64,000 nucleotides of DNA from Saccharina japonica. Taxonomy: Eukaryota > Sar > Phaeophyceae > Laminariales > Laminariaceae. Under the pieces are notes generated by a model that was given only the letters and a program-made list of their open reading frames with translations, made no database searches and was not told the DNA's origin. Made by a program: the position numbers and the translations under genes. This document shows, piece after piece, positions 57,786-64,000 of the stretch (positions are counted from its first letter, which is position 1; every line of letters begins with the position of its first letter). The stretch is taken from the NCBI GenBank assembly GCA_008828725.1, contig MEHQ01000433.1, forward strand, positions 1 to 64,000. Direction: 5' to 3'.

Positions 57786-58594
57786 CCTGCCTCCAGCTTT
57801 GTCTCCTCTCGCTTGTCGTTGCTTTGTTTCGTTTGTTGTTGTTTTTGGTGGGCAGTGCCTCGGAACCCTATCCCCTACTCCCCGCAGCAAAAACGCCTAT
57901 TATCACACAAAGTGTCGCCTCTCCCTGCCCCATCACCATCCCCTCCAGGTTGCGGAACTGCTCTAGGTCAAGACTACCTGGCCGACTCCGAAAGGGTGAG
58001 CATGGTAACGAATATATCGAGATTGCGCACGGCTGAGCCAGGGCCACATTTCCTGGTTGGGTAGCGTCGCAACCCCGCCCCCGAAGAACATTTGAGGCAG
58101 GTGGAGGTGGCGAAACGAATAAGCGATGTTCCAACTGGGATTCGGCCTCTGCGCGGCACTGCTGCACCGTGGCCATCTCGGACATTGGCGGGCAGGAACC
58201 ACGACGACCTCGAGGGGAGCTGTTCTATTTCGGTGCCATCTGTGCCGCGGACAAACTGTAGAACGTATGTCTGTAGTTTGTGGGGGGTCGAAATGGCAAG
58301 GAGAGCACAGACGAATGTTACTGACTTGAAAACCAAGACGCACACACCCACCGTTTGCCCGCACTTCTTCTTCTTTCCATGTGAGACCCTGCTGCGCAGA
58401 CACTACTGCTGCTGCACGCACGCCATCATCACATCGCCCAGATTTTGATGCGTTCGTTCGTTGCCCACAACCCCCTAACGAGCCCCTCTTCCCGTGCGTA
58501 TGCACGCACCTGCCCCCGTCCCTCCTGCTCGCCCCATCGCGCGCGTGTTGCGTTGGATTGCTCGCGCTCGCGGAGCGAAGATCCAGCGGGGATC
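57786..58594. promoter_or_regulatory. Head-to-head intergenic region of YKT6 and TM9SF gene (809 bp)
   Basis: The start codons at 57,785 (-) and 58,595 (+) are divergent with nothing convincing between them, so this interval must carry the promoters and 5' UTRs of both. The right half (58,380-58,590) is C-rich and includes inverted CCAAT-like elements. A short GT-AG-bounded open stretch at 57,950-58,000 is too small to call an exon. The bidirectional promoter role is inferred. Confidence 0.5.
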
Positions 58595-58788
58595 ATGGAG
58601 CTGAGATGGCTAGCGCTCGCCCTCGCGGCACCGGGGCTTCTGCCAAGCGCTGTGGTGGATGGTTTCTACCTGCCTGGCGTGGCCCCGGTGACTTTCGAGT
58701 TTTGCCTGAACGTGGAAGTGAAAGTTAACAAGCTCACAAGCGTGCACACGCAGCTACCCCTGGACTACTACTCCATGCCCTTCTGCCC
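58595..58788 (+). CDS. TM9SF (nonaspanin) family protein, first exon only
   Basis: This exon encodes 64 residues plus two bases (phase 2) up to the donor at 58,789 (GTGAGT). Residues 1-22 are a signal peptide (MELRWLALALAAPGLLPSAV). Then comes the signature start of the mature TM9SF ectodomain: GFYLPGVAPVTF, VKVNKLTSVHTQLPLDYYS and MPFC. TM9SF proteins have nine transmembrane helices and sort membrane cargo in Golgi and endosomes. The part right after the PGVAP motif (TFEFCLNVE) is unusual; relatives have a charged Gly/Asp stretch there. The other exons, including all membrane helices, lie beyond 64,000 or were not recognised. So intron 1 is probably over 5 kb, in line with the long introns of YKT6. 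The upstream frame is open, but ATG 58595 gives the signal peptide. Confidence 0.92.
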
Positions 58789-59038
58789 GTGAGTGGTTTC
58801 TCTATCTGCAGCTGTACTAGACTATGTGGGCTGCCGGCAGCGGTGGTGGTGGTGTTAGTCGTGGTCATCATGGTCGTGATTTTTTTGTGCTGTTTTTTTT
58901 TTTAGTTGGAGCTCTTGGCTTCCTCCGCAGCTTTTCCCATTTTGCCACACGAGATCTCAGTTTTTTTTCGTAATTTTGTAATTTTTGTGTGTTTTGACCC
59001 GTGGGATGGCGTCGTTCTGGTTTAGGCTTCTGCTGTTA

Positions 59039-59134
59039 TATCCCTTTTAGAACTGCAGTCCCGTTTTGGGGACACATTACTTAGAATTAGAGTGGTTTGT
59101 CCCCATAACGGGACCGCAGTTCTAAAAGGGTTAA
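59039..59134. mobile_element. 96-bp palindromic MITE
   Basis: ATCCCTTTTAGAACTGCAG opens and CTGCAGTTC-type inverse AGTTCTAAAAGGGTTAA closes. CCCGTTTTGGGGAC pairs with GTCCCCATAACGGG inside. It lies 250 bp into the TM9SF intron. Confidence 0.8.
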
Positions 59135-59420
59135 GGGTTTACATTTACATGAAGGTCGTGAGAAAGGCCACGCGTATTCTTTCATTTGACTCACGAGGCA
59201 GAAGTTGGGGGTTGTCCAATCAATGAGCACTTTCATCACCTTTTTCGGCGAGGATCGCGCGAATCGCTCGTACCAGGTACGTACGTAGTTAACCAAAGCA
59301 AATATCTGACATGTGATAATCGTGTTGTACCTGGTATTAAAACAAATAAAAATCGTACATATGTACATCCCATGTTTTAAGTTAACTCGCAGATGATGTA
59401 ATACCGGTACAAAAGCAGTA

Positions 59421-59593
59421 CAGGACACCTACTACTGTTGTAATAAGAAACAGGAAATCTGGTCCAGGCTGGATTTCTTATTCGAGAGAGGGTACTGTTA
59501 CACAAATTTCAAGATAACCACTTCCGAATTTCTTATTTTACTCCAAATCTCGGCCTGGCTTTCTTGGTAGCTTGTTTCTTACGAGGTGTCCTG
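59421..59593. mobile_element. TA-flanked MITE, family A, intact (173 bp)
   Basis: TA-CAGGACACCT at 59,419-59,430 and AGGTGTCCTG-TA ending 59,595 are perfect 10-bp terminal inverted repeats with TA duplications. The subterminal AATAAGAAACAGG and TTGTTTCTTA regions also pair. Confidence 0.9.
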
Positions 59594-59710
59594 TACTGTT
59601 GTATGATGAGCGGATATCATACAGCTGTCGTGCAGTCCCAAAAAGGTTTTTCTGTGTCCAAAATGCAAGAGCTGCTATTTTTTTTGTTACCTCGGTACAG
59701 CAGTACAGTA

Positions 59711-59875
59711 CCGGCCCGCTCATAAGAAACCATAAATCGGGCTTAGGCTGACTTTCTTATTTGAGAAAGGGGTGTGTCCCACACTAACTTGAGTATAATA
59801 GCTGTCGAATTTCTTATTTCCCCCGTAATTTTTAGGCTGAGTTTCTTGTGGGGCACTTTTTTATGAGAGGGCCGG
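59711..59875. mobile_element. TA-flanked MITE, family B (165 bp)
   Basis: TA-CCGGCCCGCTCATAAGAAAC and TTATGAGAGGGCCGG-TA are inverted ends. This is the same element as 48,933-49,097, in opposite orientation and of equal length. Confidence 0.9.
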
Positions 59876-59882
59876 TAGTGTA

Positions 59883-60057
59883 CAGGACACCTAGTAATAG
59901 TAAGAAACAGGAAAGCTCGCCCAGGCTGGATTTCCTGTTGGAGAAAGGGTGCTTTCTTCTCTAATTTCAAGATAACGACTCTCGAAGTTCTGGTTCGCCT
60001 CTAAATGTCATTCTGGCTTTCTTATTAGCCTGCTTCATATTGTTAATGGGTGTCCTT
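59883..60057. mobile_element. TA-flanked MITE, family A (175 bp)
   Basis: TA-CAGGACACCTAGTAATAG and GGGTGTCCTT-TA. The interior is in the same orientation as 59,421-59,593. It begins 8 bp after the family B element, so three MITEs sit almost edge to edge. Confidence 0.85.
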
Positions 60058-60073
60058 TACTTATGGTACAGTT

Positions 60074-60244
60074 CAGAACACCTAATAAGAATCAGGCTAA
60101 TAAGAAAGGCAGGCTGAGATTTAGAGGATAGTAAGAAATTCGGGAGTTTTTGTCTTGAAATTAGTGTAGAAAGCGCCCTCTCTCAAATAAGAAATCCAGC
60201 CTGGACCAGATTTCCTGTTTCTTGTTATGATACGTCCTGTCCTG
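60074..60244. mobile_element. TA-flanked MITE, family A, diverged
   Basis: CAGAACACCTAATAAGAATC on the left. The right side reads CAGCCTGGACCAGATTTCCT, GTTTCTTGTTATGATACGTC, CTGTCCTG-TA, with an altered end. It is in the opposite orientation to the copy at 59,883. Confidence 0.75.
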
Positions 60245-60262
60245 TAAACCAGCAGTACCTGG

Positions 60263-60659
60263 CAGGGCATTAATTAGTGGTTCGGGGTCTGTTGCGCGCA
60301 GCGCAACAGGCGACTCAAGGAGTGCTGACACGCCTGTGGCGCGTGTTGCGCTCCGCCAAGCCCCGACCACCCCCGCCGGAGGCGAAAAACTTGTAATATA
60401 TGGGCGAATGAACGCCTAAAAAGCCTTAAAGATGTCCAATTACGACTAATTATGAAGAAAGAAAGACCCCGAAAAAAATTCTCGACTCCGGCGAGAAAAA
60501 AACGCGCAACAATGTTTTTCGCCTGCGGCGAAAATGTTGCGCGCCCAAAAACGCGTGCTGCGCTGCGCGCAACTAGCCTCGCGGCGACTGTTGCGCAAAA
60601 CCGTTATTTTGGCCAAATGTTGCGCCAGCGCAACAGCGCAACACCTAATTAATGCCCTG
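60263..60659. mobile_element. hAT-like non-autonomous element with 8-bp target duplication
   Basis: Terminal inverted repeats CAGGGCATTAATTAG and CTAATTAATGCCCTG bound 397 bp. The element is flanked by the identical octamer GTACCTGG at 60,255-60,262 and 60,660-60,667. CAGGG-type ends and 8-bp duplications are hAT hallmarks. The interior is full of TTGCGC/GCGCAA palindromes and has no transposase frame. Confidence 0.9.
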
Positions 60660-61439
60660 GTACCTGGTATATCATAGGTACGACAGCAGTTCTCGCAAAC
60701 TCGCACCCCGCCTGTTCGTGTGTATGATATTACACGAGTCTCATTCCGAGGGTAGCACATAACCTCCACAGGATTTCTCTCTACTATTCTCTTTCTCTCT
60801 CTTGCTTGATTTAAATATCTGTCGATGTCGTACATACATACCTCGAAGTATCACGCATAAATGCACCACTATACGGTCAGGTACGAGCACTCCTAGTCTC
60901 GTAGTCAGTACGAGCACAGCTGACAGAGACTGTACTCGTATCTCTCTAGGATGAAGAATCGGCGCGGATACTGAGTATGCTGAATATCGACGGGTATATA
61001 GAAATAACTGTTCACGTACAGTCAGTAGTGTGAAGAAAAAGCACACAAACCTGTACTACATCCCACGTACCTGATGTATATATGTATATATCATACGTCG
61101 GTATGATATTGCAGCTTCTGAAACAAGTTTGGAGTTTGGTCGGTTAGCGGATGATCGGTGCGATGTGATAGTGGAGTGAAGAAGTGAAGACGATGTGACC
61201 ATGTAACGTCCCCAAGGGAAACCCGGAGCACACCCGGAAACATAACGCCTGACGCGTAAGCTGCCTGCGCCTGCGGCTGAGGCAATCACGCCACCCAGCA
61301 GCTGGTTTGACGCCCAATCGGAACACGAGAGAGCTGAAATATAGTTTTCCCCTCTGCTCGCCCAATACCAACAGATTACTGCTGTGCTAAATACGAGTAT
61401 GCACATACCAGGGTACCACGTAGTAATACTGGTATGAAT

Positions 61440-61714
61440 CAGGGATGCGTAATATACCGGTGCCGGGTTCTCAGCGGTTCTCAAAAACACACGCGGTTTC
61501 GTGTCGTTCCATTTTTTTTTTTGCGGTCTTTCAAGATTTTTGTGCTGGCCCCTGGTGGAAAACGCCTCCAAATATTCGTGGAAACCCTATGTTTTGGCAA
61601 GTTTTTTTTCCGGCAGCCGGCAGCGATTCTTGGGAGCGGTTTCCACGTTCGGCGGTTTTGCGGTATTACCGGCACGTTCTCGCTTAAATCTGCGGTAATA
61701 CGTACGCATCCCTG
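61440..61714. mobile_element. Element with CAGGGATGCGTA inverted ends
   Basis: CAGGGATGCGTAATATACCG opens and GCGGTAATACGTACGCATCC plus CTG closes as its inverse. Inside, GGTGGAAAACGCCTCCAAAT and GGAGCGGTTTCCACG resemble 61,859-62,182. A degraded relative may lie at 46,575-46,925. The flanking octamers do not match. Confidence 0.75.
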
Positions 61715-61761
61715 GTTCTTGTAGTACTCTGCTGGTATATATGTAAACCTCTGAAGTACCA

Positions 61762-61840
61762 CTGTCCCAAAATATAAGGACGGACCGTTTTTATTATACA
61801 TTGATAATGATATTCAGACGGTTTTTTATTTCGGGACAGA
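61762..61840. mobile_element. Stowaway-like MITE (79 bp)
   Basis: CTGTCCCAAAATATAAGGAC and TTTTTTATTTCGGGACAG are inverted ends, with GGACCG and ACGG pairing inside. The ends are almost the plant Stowaway terminus. Confidence 0.8.
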
Positions 61841-61858
61841 GGGGTACATATTTATCAG

Positions 61859-62182
61859 GGGATGATGCGTGTTACGCGTAACTACACGTAATTTCGCGTT
61901 CGCAAACACACGCGCCCGTGGTTCCGCAAAGTTCTTGCCACGGAATTTTAAAGATAGCCCTTGGTGGGAAAATGCCTCCATATATAGTAGAAACCACTAC
62001 GATTGCCCCAGACGGGGATGACACAATGATCAATCCTTTGTAATAACGCCTTCAAAAGTTGTGGTTTTGCCGTTCGGGGGTCGGGGGTGTCATTTTGTGC
62101 CGTTCGCACTTTTGACCAGTTTAGTGTGAAACCGGCGCCGTTTCCACGATTTTTAGTTTTTATCCGCAACACGCATCCCTTG
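61859..62182. mobile_element. Element with GGGATGCGTGTT-type inverted ends
   Basis: CAGGGGATGATGCGTGTTAC on the left and CGCAACACGCATCCCTTG on the right. It shares GGTGGGAAAATGCCTCCAT, AGAAACCACTAC and CGTTTCCACG with the element at 61,440-61,714. The immediate flanks share only a TATTT. Confidence 0.65.
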
Positions 62183-62817
62183 TATTTCGTATTTTGCAGC
62201 GGCGGAGATGCGATGCGTTGTTAGTTTTGAGTTTTTTTCAAGAACAATCGCAGGGCAGACATTTTCTCGTGTATACACTCCCATAAGAATATTACTGTGT
62301 TTTAGAAACTATGTGTGTGTTCTTAACATTAAACCGTCCTTTCTACCCGTCGACATCCAGCACACCCGGTGTCTATGCCGATTCTTCATCCTAGAGAGAT
62401 ACCAGTTCTGTGGTCACAAAACTACGACACAGAGAAACTGTACGCGTACTCGTACCCGGTATTATTTTTGAAGAAACATATATATACGTAGTCTATTATT
62501 CTTAGTATTAATACGATAGGAACTTAGAACACACCAAGATGAGAAGCAGCCGCCTACGCCACAGCAGTATAGCACGGCTTACAGTTTACAAGTCACTCGC
62601 TAATCCTTCCCTCGTCAATTCAAAGTATATACGACCATCACCATATTTATTTAAAAAACAAAAACAAAAAAAAAACGGCTGTGAGATGGAGGATTTCGCC
62701 GAAACTCATCCTCTTGCAAGCTGAGTGTGATACTTCGATCGCGCGTACTCAAGGTTTTTTTATGTCCTCATGCAGGATGGATATACATCCATATTGTACC
62801 AGTATGTCCTATATATG

Positions 62818-63268
62818 CAAAGATGGGGAATGACGTCTCCCGGTACGCGCCGTCACCACGTCACGTCGGTCACGTCACCGGTTTTTGCCGTCACGATCCC
62901 GCTAACCCCTATCCCCTCCCGAAAAAAATACTTCCACATCTCTCTGGAAACCCCTTGGATACTATTTCTATGTGTCCAACGCCACATCACGTCCTGCGTC
63001 CATTTTGTCATTTCGGTCCTACTTTTCACCTACGCACACCAACGATGCACAAGACGGCAACAAAAATATCGAAAATAATCGAAAAACAAATTCGGAAAAA
63101 AAATCATGATTTTGTTAAAAAAAAACAGTTCAATTTTATTGTAAGGCTTTAAAAAAAAACGGGGACATTTCGTTCGTGTCCCCGGATTTTGCCGTCACTT
63201 GCCGTCACGTCACGTGATTGTCCATTTGCGGTCACGTCCACCCAAAATGCCGTCAATCCCCATCTTTG
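62818..63268. mobile_element. hAT-like element with CAAAGATGGGGA ends and near-perfect 8-bp duplication
   Basis: CAAAGATGGGGAATGACG and CGTCAATCCCCATCTTTG bound 451 bp. Flanks are TATATATG (62,810-62,817) and GATATATG (63,269-63,276), 7 of 8 identical. The subterminal regions are crowded with GTCACG/CGTGAC motifs on both sides, the usual layout of transposase-binding repeats in this superfamily. Confidence 0.85.
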
Positions 63269-64000
63269 GATATATGTATACATATATACCACCCCAGACC
63301 TCGGGCAGATGATCAACGGACCAGCTACATTCATACACTTCCGATTCACGTCTTTGCCCTGGGCGCTAAAACGCACGCCGCAGGCATGTTGTTTAATTAT
63401 TTAGCCCCGTTTCCACCGCAAAACTATTCCACTCTAATTCTCAGCAGTTTGCCCCCCGATAAGTACGTGTGATACCGGTATGGTGCAGGACAAGCCATGC
63501 GCAGTAAAAAGCCACGCCGAAGCGTTTTTTTGAAGTGAGGCACGATGTAAGGCCAGCCTGAAAACTGCGTTTTTTTTTCGATTTTAATCTGTTTTTCTTT
63601 TTCAATGCTGTCATGCCATGAAAAGGCCTGTCGAAGAACAAGCTGGCTGGTGTCCTATTATACTTGAAAAGTACAATGTAAAAAGCCTAGGAGGGTGCTT
63701 TGACGCGATCCCCGGTAAAAAAACGCCCTGAAAAGTTCCCGAATTACACATGACTAAATATTTCGATTCCGATTAATTTCGCTTCTTAGAAAGGCCGCAG
63801 TCCAAAACTACATACCCCGAAAAAAAGTTTCCCCTTTTTTGTTTTGGATGTTTCCCTATACACACTGAGTGAGGTCCAAAAACTACATTATTTTTTAAAC
63901 CCATCGAGCCGATTATCAAGATACAGGCGGAAAAGACTTGCCTAGTTTGAAGCACCCCAAAAACGCCGAAAACAGTACTTTAGACACTAACCCTAAATAA

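Larger units (their letters stand above)
58789..64000. other. Probable TM9SF intron 1 with many MITEs
   Basis: I looked for a second TM9SF exon and did not find one. The stretch holds palindromic MITEs (59,039-59,134), TA-flanked families A and B (59,421-60,244), hAT-like elements (60,263-60,659 and 62,818-63,268), GGGATGCGT-ended elements (61,440-61,714 and 61,859-62,182) and a Stowaway-like MITE (61,762-61,840). 63,300-64,000 is unremarkable apart from A/T runs. Confidence 0.55.

Noticed and set aside
57950..58000. Short GT-AG-bounded open stretch (CGTALGQDYLADSER) on the + strand
   Set aside because: It is too short, has no in-phase partner exon and sits in the YKT6/TM9SF promoter region.

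Overview
This is a eukaryotic nuclear window. Its genes are split into short coding exons by long GT-AG introns. About 8% of the sequence is coding, and the rest is crowded with tandem repeats and small non-autonomous transposable elements. Intron and exon style, CAG-rich low complexity and a nearly balanced base composition would fit a large-genome stramenopile such as a brown alga. That placement is my inference; nothing in the window proves it.

Layout. 1-1,300: no convincing gene. 1,360-8,365: a satellite-like array of nine ~760-795 bp units. 9,274-20,615 (+): a 7-exon NSE3/MAGE gene (277 aa, all splice phases agree) with a 6.2 kb intron full of minisatellites. 20,616-28,814: repeats only. 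28,815-35,504 (-): a SURF2-domain gene with a very long acidic, low-complexity region. An upstream SAP-motif exon joins it in frame, giving a probable SAP-IDR-SURF2 protein. A tRNA-Val(CAC) lies in one of its introns on the other strand. 36,008-42,480 (+): a 5-exon gene for an unrecognised 513-aa protein, divergent from the SAP/SURF2 gene. 42,481-45,032: repeats. 45,033-57,785 (-): a complete 6-exon YKT6 R-SNARE gene (198 aa with a CaaX box), spread over 12.8 kb. 58,595-58,788 (+): first exon of a TM9SF (nonaspanin) gene that runs off the window. YKT6 and TM9SF are head to head, 809 bp apart, and both act in Golgi/endosomal membrane traffic. NSE3 is a subunit of the SMC5/6 DNA-repair complex; SURF2 is a nucleolar/ribosome-associated family.

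Between and inside the genes are at least ten families of short repeats: TA-flanked terminal-inverted-repeat MITEs, two hAT-like elements with 8-bp target duplications, a ~550 bp fold-back element, tRNA-headed SINE-like copies, palindromic 90-bp elements, a nested MITE insertion, G-tract-associated dispersed repeats and very long poly(C)/poly(G) runs. Most apparent open frames outside the genes above are by-products of these repeats.
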